A stretch of DNA of 60,691 nt from Alphaproteobacteria bacterium (GTDB lineage: Bacteria > Pseudomonadota > Alphaproteobacteria > Micavibrionales > Micavibrionaceae): positions 99,885-160,575 of the forward strand of contig WGMJ01000010.1 in the NCBI GenBank assembly GCA_016125135.1, in the 5' to 3' direction. Of this stretch, positions 8,762-17,268 are shown one piece after another. Numbering within the stretch: the first letter of the stretch is position 1; every line of letters begins with the position of its first letter. Below the pieces are notes generated by a model that saw nothing but the letters and a program-made list of their open reading frames with translations, ran no database searches and was not told where the DNA came from. Position numbers and translations under genes: made by a program.

Positions 8762-11314
8762 ATGAGAAAATCAAAATCATCAGTCTTTTCCCTTTATTTG
8801 ATGGCAACAGCGCTTGCCTTCAGCGCGCCTGCTTATGCGCAAGCCACAAAAACATTTGACCCGATGACATCATGGGCGCTTGTAAAAACGCCGAACAACA
8901 AAACGCCCGCGCAGTCTTATTGCACGATCACGCAGAAATATATGGGCAATGTTGTTCTGTCTTATGCGCGTAACATGAGCGACGAGCGCTCGCTGGCGCT
9001 TGATTTCCAGTCAGACAGATTTACAGCCGGCAAGCAATATCAGGTCCAGATCAAAACTGCGGGCGCGTATAACAAAACATTCAATGTAACGCCTGTTTCA
9101 GCCAGCACGCTGGTGGTCGCTATTGGTAAGGATAACGCGCTCGAGCGTGATCTTTCTATCAATCGCACGCTGGAAGCGATTATTGAAGGCAATACATACC
9201 GCTTTAACGCGGCCGAGTTTGAAGTATCAGCCCCGCGCCTGCAAAACTGCGTGATGGAAGTTGCAGAGAATATTGAACGTGCAACGCCACCAAAAGCAGA
9301 ACAGGTTGCTGAAGCTTCTGAAAAAGCGGGCAATGTGCCAGAAGAAAAAATGGCGATGGTTGAAAAGGTGTTGGCCGGAGAAGATGCTTCTGCTGAAAAG
9401 ATGCCTGAAGTAGCAAAGAAGGCTGTGGCTGCGCCTGTTGAAAAGGAGCCTGTAAAGCTGGCTGAAAAAGCCGAGCCGCTGCCTGCTAAAATTATAGAGA
9501 AAACTGTTATCAAGGAAGTGGCTGTGCCCGACCGCGAAGCACAGGAAAAAGTAAAACTGCTTGAAGACCAGTTGAAAGCAGCTTCACTACAGCGCGGTGC
9601 AATAGAAGATGAAAAGCAGGGGTTGCTGCAAAAGGTGGCATCGCTTGAAGCGCAATCTGCAAGTTTGAAATCAAACGCAGGTAATGCTGCAGAGCGTGAA
9701 ACGCAACTGAAGAAAATTTCTGCAGAAAACGCAACGTTGAAGGGCCAGATCGCGCAGTTGAATTCAAAATTGAAATCACTTGAAACAAATAATGCTAAAC
9801 TTGTTTCAGCGCCTGCGCCGTCATGCCCGCCACAAGCGCAAACCGCAAAAGTTGACCCACAGATGCAAGCGCGTATTAAAGCGCTTGAAGCCGAGAATGA
9901 TGACCTGACAAAACGCTTGCTTGATACGGATGCACGTTTAGCTAAAGCGATGAGTGAAAACAGCGCCAAGGTTTCTGCGGTGGCCGCTGATAATGCACCA
10001 ATGCGTAAAGAGTTGCTCGAGCTGCGTGGCCAATTGCGTAGTCTGCAGGACGAGAATGCAAGGTTGCGCGAAATGGGTAGTGTTATCAATGCATCGGCAG
10101 AGCCTGCCCCAGGTGGCGCTATGGGCAATATGCCGTTGGCCGATACAAACTGGAATTTGGAAAAGGCAACAGGTCGTTACCAGCAGGCAGAGCGCGAGGT
10201 TAAACGCCTCGGACTGTTGGTTGAGGAAGAGCGCCTGAAATGTAAATCACAAAAGCGCGATATCGAGAACTTGCTGTTCGACCCTGCAATTTCAAACAAT
10301 GCGCAAATGTCGGCGTTGAACAAGCTTGAGCGTAAGCTTGCGCAAAGCAATGACCGTGTAGAAGAGCTTGAAATGAAGTTGGCCTCATATGATCCGTCAT
10401 CTGTATCGCGCGGTCGTTCGACTGATTTGAATGAGCCATTATTGCCAATGATCGGTGAAGATGCTGGTGAAGCAGGGCAATACCAGATCAGTGAATTGAA
10501 TGCCGAGCCTATGCCAGCCGTGCCTGCGCCAAAAGTTTCCATGACACGCCAGGCATTGAAGGACCAACGCACAGCGAAAGCGGCTGCACGTAAAGCACCG
10601 CTGCCGCAACGTGGTGTGCATCCATCGCTTGCTGCGCTTGCTGCACAAGGTGCTGCGCAAGCAGAAGCCGAGAGACTGGTCGAGACCGAGCAGATAGACG
10701 ACACATCATTAGAGCCTGCAGCGGGAAACACAAAACTTGTTGCCAAGGCATCGCAACCGCGTCCCGAGCGTGAGGTTATTCCGCCTGTAGCGCTGGAAAG
10801 CAAGCGCCCATTGGTGCAAGTGCATAATCAGGCGCCGCCACGCGCACAAACAAATGAAGTATACCCGGGTTTCCGTGAAGCGTCGGCGTTAACCAAACTT
10901 CTTGCGCAGGCAAAGGTGCAGCCGAAAGCGCAGTTGCAGCAGGCCTCAGCGGCATCTAGCTCTGGCGTGCTTGCCTATAAATGGCAGACAGACAAGATTG
11001 ATGGTGCGATCGAGCAGCGTGCTGTCGGTAAAGGTCAGGATATGGATGCGCTTATCAAGCAGTATGTAAGCCGTTTAGAGCGCGAGTGCACAGGTGATTT
11101 TGCAGCGACGCCCAACAACGAGCAAACGATAGGTGGCAAAACAATCTCGACATGGGACGTCGCCTGTGTGAAAGGGGATAGCGGCAAAACAGCCTCGATT
11201 GCTTTCCAGTTCGATAATGAAGTGTTTACCGCTTTCGTGCAGGAAGCAAAACCTGAAGAAATGACGGTTGCCATGGACACGCGCGACGCGCTTGCCGAAG
11301 TGCTTTCACAGTAA
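8762..11314 (+). CDS. large periplasmic coiled-coil protein, unknown function
   Basis: This is an 850-residue exported protein (signal MRKSKSSVFSLYLMATALAFSAPAYAQA). I see three parts. A folded N-terminal domain (about 30-165) has two Cys (SYCTITQKY and LQNCVME). A long Lys/Glu/Ala-rich region (about 170-560) contains coiled-coil heptads broken by Ala/Pro linkers. A C-terminal domain (about 735-850) also has two Cys (ERECTGDF and WDVACVKG). No catalytic motif is visible. The Cys pairs suggest disulphides, which fits the periplasm. It follows the TcpQ-like gene on the same strand. A structural or tethering role is possible, but I do not recognise the family. Confidence 0.8.
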   Translation: MRKSKSSVFSLYLMATALAFSAPAYAQATKTFDPMTSWALVKTPNNKTPAQSYCTITQKYMGNVVLSYARNMSDERSLALDFQSDRFTAGKQYQVQIKTAGAYNKTFNVTPVSASTLVVAIGKDNALERDLSINRTLEAIIEGNTYRFNAAEFEVSAPRLQNCVMEVAENIERATPPKAEQVAEASEKAGNVPEEKMAMVEKVLAGEDASAEKMPEVAKKAVAAPVEKEPVKLAEKAEPLPAKIIEKTVIKEVAVPDREAQEKVKLLEDQLKAASLQRGAIEDEKQGLLQKVASLEAQSASLKSNAGNAAERETQLKKISAENATLKGQIAQLNSKLKSLETNNAKLVSAPAPSCPPQAQTAKVDPQMQARIKALEAENDDLTKRLLDTDARLAKAMSENSAKVSAVAADNAPMRKELLELRGQLRSLQDENARLREMGSVINASAEPAPGGAMGNMPLADTNWNLEKATGRYQQAEREVKRLGLLVEEERLKCKSQKRDIENLLFDPAISNNAQMSALNKLERKLAQSNDRVEELEMKLASYDPSSVSRGRSTDLNEPLLPMIGEDAGEAGQYQISELNAEPMPAVPAPKVSMTRQALKDQRTAKAAARKAPLPQRGVHPSLAALAAQGAAQAEAERLVETEQIDDTSLEPAAGNTKLVAKASQPRPEREVIPPVALESKRPLVQVHNQAPPRAQTNEVYPGFREASALTKLLAQAKVQPKAQLQQASAASSSGVLAYKWQTDKIDGAIEQRAVGKGQDMDALIKQYVSRLERECTGDFAATPNNEQTIGGKTISTWDVACVKGDSGKTASIAFQFDNEVFTAFVQEAKPEEMTVAMDTRDALAEVLSQ

Positions 11315-11329
11315 AGCCAGCAGTAATCT

Positions 11330-12712
11330 TTAAGAAACAGCGTTGCCGTTCAGCAGGTTGCCGATCTCGATATAGAGATTAACGCTGCTATCACGGAACT
11401 GGACGTATGTTACGCCGCCACTATTCACAGTGCCGATACGATCCGCCCCTGTAAATGTAGAAGAGACAATGCCGTCAAGGCCAGCTTCGCCACGGAACCA
11501 TAGGGCGCTATTGCCTTGGTCAAGAATATCCTGAGCATCAACTGTAAGGGTGTTTCCGCCGCCATTGTTGCGCATATCGAAACGCTCGATGCCACCGCCA
11601 AACAAGTCAGACCCGAGGTCCATACGTGTATAAAGACCGTTTGTGACCATAACTGTGTCAGTGCCAGCGCCGCCAATTAATGTATCGTAGCCGTCAAAGT
11701 AAAGCATATCATCGCCGTCACCGCCATCGAGGGTGTCAACACCTGCGCTACCGCGTAGAGTATCGTTACCGCCGCCACCGTAAATAACATCATTACCTGC
11801 ATCACCAATCAGCGTGTCATTGCCGTTATCACCGTAAAGAAGGTCATCATCATTACCGCCATAAATCGTGTCAATGTTTTCTCCGCCGCGGATAATATCA
11901 TTGCCGGCTTCACCACGGATTGTGTCGTTGCCTATGCCGCCATCTATTGTATCTACGCCTGCACCGCCAAATATTGTATCGTTACCTTGGTCGCCGTATA
12001 TTTCATCATCACCATCATCACCATACACAGTATCATTGGCTGTACCGGCGTTAATAAAGTCGTTGCCGGCGCCACCGCGGATAAAATCTTCATTATCACC
12101 GCCGTAAATCTCGTCATTTCCGTCGCCGCCATCTATTGTATCGGCGCCACTACCACCAAGTATATAATCATCACCATTGTCACCATAGACAGTGTCATTG
12201 TCCTGACCAGCGTCAATATAATCATCTCCTTCGGCGCCACGGATAAAGTCGGCGCCCTTGTCACCATAAACCCTGTCATTATCGGCGCCGGCGTTAATGG
12301 TATCATCGCCATTTCCTCCACGGACCTCATCATCACCTGTACCGCCGTGAAGAATGTCGTTTCCGTTTCCGCCAGTGATTACATCATTGCCACCATGGCC
12401 ATATAAAATATCATCGCCGTTGCCACCATCAATAGTGTCATTGCCGCCAAGGCCTTCAACAGTGTCGTTACCGTTGCCGGTTGTAATCTGGTCATCTCCG
12501 TAAGTGGCTACAATATGGTCATCGCCATTTGTGCCCTTGAAAACAGTAAAAGCGGCAACTTCAGGGGGAGGGGCAGCATTATAGGCAGAAGCTACATAAC
12601 CGGCAGAATTTGTCCTGTTGGTGTTCTCTTCATCGGCAGAAGTTTCCAATGCACCTGTAGGTACAAGATCATTATTATTGCCAGATTGGCTGTTTCCGTT
12701 TGTGTTTTCCAT
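11330..12712 (-). CDS. RTX calcium-binding repeat protein, likely type I secreted
   Basis: This 460-residue acidic protein has no Sec signal. After a low-complexity N-terminus (about 1-57) it contains 31 uninterrupted glycine/aspartate-rich nonapeptides of the form GGxGxDx(I/L)x, then a C-terminal non-repeat region of about 110 residues ending IEIGNLLNGNAVS. Such repeats fold into a calcium-loaded parallel beta roll after secretion, and the uncleaved C-terminus usually carries the type I secretion signal. No catalytic module is attached, so it may be a surface-layer or matrix protein. No type I exporter is adjacent; the ABC protein at 38605 lacks obvious accessory genes. A strong promoter and an inverted repeat lie upstream. 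Confidence 0.88.
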   Translation of the reverse strand: MENTNGNSQSGNNNDLVPTGALETSADEENTNRTNSAGYVASAYNAAPPPEVAAFTVFKGTNGDDHIVATYGDDQITTGNGNDTVEGLGGNDTIDGGNGDDILYGHGGNDVITGGNGNDILHGGTGDDEVRGGNGDDTINAGADNDRVYGDKGADFIRGAEGDDYIDAGQDNDTVYGDNGDDYILGGSGADTIDGGDGNDEIYGGDNEDFIRGGAGNDFINAGTANDTVYGDDGDDEIYGDQGNDTIFGGAGVDTIDGGIGNDTIRGEAGNDIIRGGENIDTIYGGNDDDLLYGDNGNDTLIGDAGNDVIYGGGGNDTLRGSAGVDTLDGGDGDDMLYFDGYDTLIGGAGTDTVMVTNGLYTRMDLGSDLFGGGIERFDMRNNGGGNTLTVDAQDILDQGNSALWFRGEAGLDGIVSSTFTGADRIGTVNSGGVTYVQFRDSSVNLYIEIGNLLNGNAVS

Positions 12713-12769
12713 CGCGACCCTACTTTTTAGTTTCTGGCGTATACCCCGTATTTCCAGAATATTGCAAGC

Positions 12770-12799
12770 AATATACCAACTTGATAAACATTATGTCAA
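12770..12799 (-). promoter_or_regulatory. sigma-70 promoter of the RTX gene
   Basis: On the minus strand a perfect TTGACA (12794-12799) is followed after 18 bases by TATATT (12770-12775), about 58 bases upstream of the RTX ATG. A 7-bp inverted repeat (12759-12765 with 12768-12774) overlaps the -10 region. Confidence 0.6.
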
Positions 12800-12808
12800 T
12801 TTAAAAAG

Positions 12809-12830
12809 AGTTAACGACACCCCGTTAACT
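12809..12830. promoter_or_regulatory. inverted repeat upstream of the RTX promoter, candidate operator
   Basis: AGTTAACG (12809-12816) and CGTTAACT (12823-12830) form a perfect 8-bp inverted repeat with a 6-base spacer. It lies 9 bases upstream of the -35 box, a position typical of an activator site. The binding protein is unknown. Confidence 0.45.
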
Positions 12831-12858
12831 TCTATGAACTTATATAGGGGGAAGTCTT

Positions 12859-13434
12859 CTAAGAACCAATGCGGATAAGGCGTTCTAGTTCCTTTTGCAT
12901 CTCGGTAATGCTCTTTTTCAGCTCTTCGATGCGTTTTTTGCGGATAGCAGGGGTGAGGGGTGGTTCGCCCACGCGGAAAGGGTTAAAGGCCTTCATGGCA
13001 TTTTCGAACATGGCCATGTTCTGGCGGTTCATTTCTTCAAAGGCATTCATCGGGAACATACCACCCAGCGATTTGTTAATCTGCTCGCGGAATTGCTCCT
13101 GGTTCGATGTAAAGGTGCTAATCGCTTGTTCAAGGTAGTTCGGTACAACGGCTTGCATATTATCGCCGTAGAAGCTGATAAGCTGCTTCAGGAAGTTCGC
13201 TGGCAGAAGGTTCTGGCCTTCTTTCTGTTCCTGCTCAACAATAATCTGTGTCAGCACTTGTTGTGTCAGATCTTCGTTGGTTTTTGCATCAACAACAACA
13301 AAATCAAGATTTTCTTTTACCATCTCGCATAGATCATCAAGCGTGACGTAACTGCTGCGGCCTGTATCATACAGACGGCGGTTCGCATATTTTTTAACAA
13401 CAATCGGTTTGTCCTGATGGCGCTGGTACGACAT
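12859..13434 (-). CDS. phaR: PHB synthesis regulator PhaR
   Basis: This 191-residue protein matches PhaR, which binds both DNA and nascent PHB and represses phasin and polymer genes until granules form. The conserved N-terminal domain is clear (IVVKKYANRRLYDTGRSSYV, then LDDLCEMVKE and DLTQQVLTQII). A central helical PHB-accumulation domain (LLPANFLKQLISFYGDNMQ) and a charged coiled-coil C-terminus follow. It is divergent from phaC, and the 113-base gap between them contains candidate PhaR sites. Confidence 0.93.
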   Translation of the reverse strand: MSYQRHQDKPIVVKKYANRRLYDTGRSSYVTLDDLCEMVKENLDFVVVDAKTNEDLTQQVLTQIIVEQEQKEGQNLLPANFLKQLISFYGDNMQAVVPNYLEQAISTFTSNQEQFREQINKSLGGMFPMNAFEEMNRQNMAMFENAMKAFNPFRVGEPPLTPAIRKKRIEELKKSITEMQKELERLIRIGS

Positions 13435-13444
13435 ACTGTATCTC

Positions 13445-13479
13445 CTGCAATAATGCCTTCTGCATTTTATATATTGCAG
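13445..13479. promoter_or_regulatory. candidate PhaR operator between phaR and phaC
   Basis: CTGCA at 13445-13449 and an inverted pair CTGCA (13460-13464) / TGCAG (13475-13479) cluster in the phaR-phaC gap. TGC/GCA-rich inverted sites have been described for PhaR in related bacteria, but the 10-base spacer here is longer than the short spacers I recall, so this is tentative. Confidence 0.3.
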
Positions 13480-13547
13480 CGGCGCTTAATCTCGCTACAA
13501 CATAAATAAAAGTAGCATAAAATCAATTAAAACGTTTATAAAAGCTT

Positions 13548-14645
13548 ATGTCTTCTCCTAAAGAGCCTGAAAACAAGACGAAAACCTCGCCCTTATTATG
13601 GCTGCATATGGGCCAGATGCTTTCTTCAATCAAAAATCAGGAAGATGTCTTGCCCGCCGTGAAAGGGTTACAGGCCTATTTAAAGGCGCAGGTGCCCGCA
13701 CGGGTTGACGGGAAACTCTTCTGGCAAGAGGGGGAAGTTTCGCTCCGCGTGTATGAGCCTGAAAAACAGAACAAATATCCGCCTGTCATTTTTATACCCT
13801 CTATTATCAACCGCAGCACGCTGTTTGACCTGCACCCGCAAAAATCCCTTTTGCGCTGGTTTCTTGCCAAGGGTTTTAAGGTTTACCAGCTTGACTGGGG
13901 TACGCCTGTGAATGATAGCGGCTTATCCGACATGGCGGCACTTGTTCATACAAGGCTTATCCCTGCTTTTGATGCAGTTTACGCGCAGGAGAAAAGAAAG
14001 CTTTCGCTCGTCAATTACTGTCTGGGTGGCTTGCTGGCTTTGCCGCTCGCGGCAGAGCGGCAGGATTTAATAGCGCGCATGGCGTTTCTCGCAACGCCAT
14101 GGGATTTCAGCATTCCGCATGATGAAATAGCAGAGCGTGCGCGGACGCAGAAAGGCACAATTGCCCAGCTTGTAAATGAGCAGGGCAAAGTTCCGTTTAG
14201 CTTCTTGCAAATGTTTTTTATGGGCGGTGGTGAAAATATATACCTGAAGAAATTCTCGTTGCTCGATAAATCACCCAAAGGTATTCAGGCTGAAATTTTT
14301 GTAGCACTTGAAAACTGGGTGAATGACAGGGTCGATATGCCGGGGCCATTGGCGCTCGAGGTTGTAACTGAATTTTACGAAAACAATAAAACAATGTACG
14401 GCACATGGCAGGTTGGTGATAAATCTGTAAATGCCGCTGCGTTACATATTCCGTCACTTATTATCGCGCCGATGCAGGATAAGATTGTTATCCCGCGCTC
14501 GGCCGCAGCGTTGGGGCATATGATGCCGCAAGCTACAATCTACAAGCCTTTCTGCGGGCATACGGGGTTGGTGGCAGGCCGCCGTGCGGAAAGAACAATC
14601 TGGCCGCGCCTAACACGGTTTTTTGCAACGCAAACCGATATTTAG
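13548..14645 (+). CDS. phaC: short PHB synthase (PhaC)
   Basis: This 365-residue alpha/beta-hydrolase polymerises 3-hydroxybutyryl-CoA into PHB. The lipase-like box is NYCLGG with nucleophile Cys158. The catalytic Asp is in APMQDKIVIP and the His in FCGHTGLVAG. Family motifs FIPSIINR and VYQLDWGTP are present. Its length matches class III PhaC rather than the roughly 600-residue class I enzymes, yet no phaE subunit gene is adjacent. It heads a phaC-phaA-phaB-CNB operon and faces phaR. Confidence 0.9.
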   Translation: MSSPKEPENKTKTSPLLWLHMGQMLSSIKNQEDVLPAVKGLQAYLKAQVPARVDGKLFWQEGEVSLRVYEPEKQNKYPPVIFIPSIINRSTLFDLHPQKSLLRWFLAKGFKVYQLDWGTPVNDSGLSDMAALVHTRLIPAFDAVYAQEKRKLSLVNYCLGGLLALPLAAERQDLIARMAFLATPWDFSIPHDEIAERARTQKGTIAQLVNEQGKVPFSFLQMFFMGGGENIYLKKFSLLDKSPKGIQAEIFVALENWVNDRVDMPGPLALEVVTEFYENNKTMYGTWQVGDKSVNAAALHIPSLIIAPMQDKIVIPRSAAALGHMMPQATIYKPFCGHTGLVAGRRAERTIWPRLTRFFATQTDI

Positions 14646-14708
14646 GCTTGCTTTCTGCGGTCTTCAAGGCATATTCCTTTTATAAAATTCCAAACAAGGA
14701 GTATCCCC

Positions 14709-15920
14709 GTGTCCCAAGACGATCCTATTGTCATTGTTTCAGCTAAACGTACCGCGATTGGTTCCTTCAGTGGAACGCTTGCCAATGTCAACGCGGTGGA
14801 TTTGGGCGCGCATGTCATCAAGGCGGTGCTGCAGGATTCAGGTGTCGCTGCAAACGATGTTGACGATGTACTGATGGGGCAGGTGTTAACGGCGGCACAA
14901 GGGCAAAACACAGCACGCCAAGCCGCCATGAAGGCCGGTGTGCCAAAAGATAAGACAGCCATGACGATCAATCAGGTTTGTGGCTCGGGTTTACGTACAA
15001 TTGCGATGGGGATGCAATCTATTTTAGCCGGTGATGCAAACATTGTTGTTGCAGGCGGGCAGGAAAATATGAGCCTTTCACCTCATGCGCATTATTTGCG
15101 TGCTGGTGTGAAGATGGGCAATAGCGAAGTCATTGATACGATGATCCGTGATGGATTGTGGGATATTTTCAATGGCTACCATATGGGCATAACGGCTGAA
15201 AACATTGCCGAGCAATACCAGATTACCCGTGCCGCACAGGATAATTTCGCTGCGACGTCGCAAAACCGTGCTGAAGCAGCCATCAAGGAAGGAAAATTCG
15301 CGGCCGAGATTGTGCCTTTTATTGTGAAGCAGAAAAAAGAAGAAATTTCTTTCGAGAAGGATGAATTTGCCCGCGCTGGCGTAACGGCAGAATCGCTTGG
15401 TGGTTTGCGCCCTGCATTCAAGCCTGATGGCACTGTAACAGCAGGCAATGCATCCGGCATTAATGACGGCGCAGCAGCTGTATTGCTGATGCGTGCGAGC
15501 GAAGCACAAAAACGTAACCTGCCTGTGCTTGCCGTTATCAAGTCATGGGCAACAGCAGGTGTTGATCCTGCAATTATGGGTACGGGGCCAATCCCCGCAT
15601 CACGCAAGGCGCTTGAAAAAGCTGGCTGGAGCGTGAAGGACCTTGACCTTGTTGAATCAAATGAAGCCTTCGCTGCGCAATCACTCAGCGTGATGAAGGA
15701 TTTGCAACTTGACCCTGAAAAAACAAACGTGAATGGCGGCGCTATTGCACTTGGCCACCCGATTGGCGCTTCGGGCACACGCGTGCTCACAACATTACTT
15801 CATGAAATGGCGCGCCGCGACGCGAAGAAAGGCCTCGCGACACTTTGTATTGGTGGCGGCATGGGGATAGCCATGTGCGTTGAACGCCCTGAAACACAAA
15901 ACTTGAAGAAGGTGGCTTAA
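14709..15920 (+). CDS. phaA: acetyl-CoA C-acetyltransferase (beta-ketothiolase)
   Basis: This 403-residue thiolase condenses two acetyl-CoA into acetoacetyl-CoA, the first step of PHB synthesis. The active-site Cys91 lies in NQVCGSGLR, the His in GHPIGASG, and the second Cys in CIGGGMG. GTG at 14709 is chosen as the start because it has a well-placed GGAG (CAAGGAGTATCCCC). phaB follows 3 bases after the stop. Confidence 0.95.
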   Translation: MSQDDPIVIVSAKRTAIGSFSGTLANVNAVDLGAHVIKAVLQDSGVAANDVDDVLMGQVLTAAQGQNTARQAAMKAGVPKDKTAMTINQVCGSGLRTIAMGMQSILAGDANIVVAGGQENMSLSPHAHYLRAGVKMGNSEVIDTMIRDGLWDIFNGYHMGITAENIAEQYQITRAAQDNFAATSQNRAEAAIKEGKFAAEIVPFIVKQKKEEISFEKDEFARAGVTAESLGGLRPAFKPDGTVTAGNASGINDGAAAVLLMRASEAQKRNLPVLAVIKSWATAGVDPAIMGTGPIPASRKALEKAGWSVKDLDLVESNEAFAAQSLSVMKDLQLDPEKTNVNGGAIALGHPIGASGTRVLTTLLHEMARRDAKKGLATLCIGGGMGIAMCVERPETQNLKKVA

Positions 15921-15923
15921 GAA

Positions 15924-16646
15924 ATGCAAAGAGTTGCTGTTGTAACTGGCGGAACACGCGGCATCGGGTTTTCGATTACAAAAACCCTTGCAGCAGAAGG
16001 CTATAAAGTGGCCGCGCTTTACCATGGCAACGACGAAGCTGCGCAAAAATGCGCTGCCGAAACAGGCGCAATGGTTGTGAAGGCAGATGTGGGCGATTAC
16101 GCGGCGTGTGAAAAGGCCTGCAAAGAAATCGCCGCAGCGCTCGGGCCAGTTTCAATTCTTGTAAACAATGCCGGCATTACCAAAGACGGCGTGCTACATA
16201 AAATGCCGGTTGAAAACTGGCACAATGTTGTCGAGACAAACCTGACATCGTCTTTCAACATGAGCCATGCGGTGATTAACGGTATGCGTGAGCAGAATTT
16301 TGGCCGCATCATCAATATCAGTTCCATCAACGGGCAGAAGGGCCAGTTCGGCCAGACAAATTATTCTGCAGCCAAAGCGGGGTTGATTGGCTTTACCAAA
16401 GCGCTGGCTTTAGAGAGCGCTGCCAAGGGTATTACGGTGAACGCCATTTGCCCCGGCTATATTGCAACTGATATGACGGCAGCCATGCGACCTGAAGTGC
16501 TTGATAGCATCATCAAGCAAATACCGGTTGCGCGTATGGGTAAACCTGAAGAGATTGCAGATCTGGTTGCTTTTCTGGCTTCCGAGAAGGCCGCTTTCAT
16601 TACCGGTGCCACCATGACAATCAACGGTGGACAATACTTAACCTGA
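15924..16646 (+). CDS. phaB: acetoacetyl-CoA reductase
   Basis: This 240-residue short-chain dehydrogenase reduces acetoacetyl-CoA to (R)-3-hydroxybutyryl-CoA, usually with NADPH. Visible motifs are TGGTRGIG (cofactor binding), NNAGI, the catalytic Ser in INISSING, and YSAAK (Tyr/Lys). The end GATMTINGGQYLT is typical of PhaB. It lies between phaA (3 bases) and a cyclic-nucleotide-binding gene (15 bases), which fixes the substrate assignment. Confidence 0.94.
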   Translation: MQRVAVVTGGTRGIGFSITKTLAAEGYKVAALYHGNDEAAQKCAAETGAMVVKADVGDYAACEKACKEIAAALGPVSILVNNAGITKDGVLHKMPVENWHNVVETNLTSSFNMSHAVINGMREQNFGRIINISSINGQKGQFGQTNYSAAKAGLIGFTKALALESAAKGITVNAICPGYIATDMTAAMRPEVLDSIIKQIPVARMGKPEEIADLVAFLASEKAAFITGATMTINGGQYLT

Positions 16647-16661
16647 GGCATACCATACGTT

Positions 16662-17198
16662 ATGCGCAATACAGTCGTTCTCGACCGTCGCTTTGTGGCT
16701 CAGGGGACCAAAATCATCGAGCAGGGTGATTTCGGCAACTATGCCTATTTAATTCAATCCGGTGCGATCCGTATCTTTTCTACCATCGAAGGTGAAAAAA
16801 AAGTTCTGGGGGAATTAGGCCCAGGTGAAATTTTCGGTGAAATGTCTCTTATATCGGACGGGCCGCGCGTTGCGAGTGCCGAAGCGATCGAGGATACCAA
16901 CCTGATTATGCTTTCGCGGCAGGCGTTATTGAAAAAGATCGAAGATAGCGACCCGACAGTGCGTGCAATCGTTAAAATGCTGATGAAGCGACTCGAGGAA
17001 AATAACCGGCGCGTTTTGGGGATCGAAAGCAAAGTAGAACAAAACTGGCCAACTGTTTTCAAGAATATCTATCGTGACATGCTGGTAACCATGAATACAG
17101 CCGATAAATATGAATGTCAGGACCTGACAGAAAGCGCGTTCGAGCAATTTGCCAGCAAGCTGGATGATTTTTTCAGGAATAAAGCCAGTAATTCCTGA
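16662..17198 (+). CDS. cyclic-nucleotide-binding domain protein without DNA-binding domain
   Basis: This 178-residue cytoplasmic protein has an N-terminal cNMP-binding beta barrel (about 10-120). The phosphate-binding cassette reads GEIFGEMSLISDGPRVASAEA, with the usual Gly-Glu-(Met/Leu)-(Ser/Ala)...Arg pattern. A helical C-terminus follows, in place of the helix-turn-helix of Crp/Fnr regulators. It lies 15 bases after phaB and appears to belong to the PHB operon. It may pass a cAMP- or other nucleotide-dependent signal to a partner protein. The ligand is unknown. Confidence 0.85.
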   Translation: MRNTVVLDRRFVAQGTKIIEQGDFGNYAYLIQSGAIRIFSTIEGEKKVLGELGPGEIFGEMSLISDGPRVASAEAIEDTNLIMLSRQALLKKIEDSDPTVRAIVKMLMKRLEENNRRVLGIESKVEQNWPTVFKNIYRDMLVTMNTADKYECQDLTESAFEQFASKLDDFFRNKASNS

Positions 17199-17205
17199 TT
17201 AGGCG

Positions 17206-17233
17206 TTGCACCGCGCGTATATTTTTCTATATA
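17206..17233 (+). promoter_or_regulatory. candidate promoter of the AsmA gene
   Basis: TTGCAC (17206-17211) and TATATA (17228-17233) are spaced by 16 bases in the 70-base gap before the AsmA gene. Overlapping TA-rich hexamers make the exact -10 uncertain. Confidence 0.35.
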
Positions 17234-17268
17234 TAGTAACAACATCAGCTATTTGAGAGGGTTTTTCT

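Noticed and set aside
9040-10128. A 362-codon open frame antisense to the coiled-coil gene
   Set aside because: Ser/Ala/Phe-rich shadow of a GC-biased coding strand; no family features, and the forward gene has a signal peptide and domains.
11868-12406. Forward frames over the RTX repeats with repetitive Ser/Pro or Ile/Val content
   Set aside because: Periodic shadows of the 27-bp RTX repeats; no start context.
12759-12774. ATATTGC/GCAATAT inverted repeat as an RTX terminator or operator
   Set aside because: Too AT-rich and without a T-run for a terminator; it overlaps the -10 box, and I mention it only within the promoter entry.
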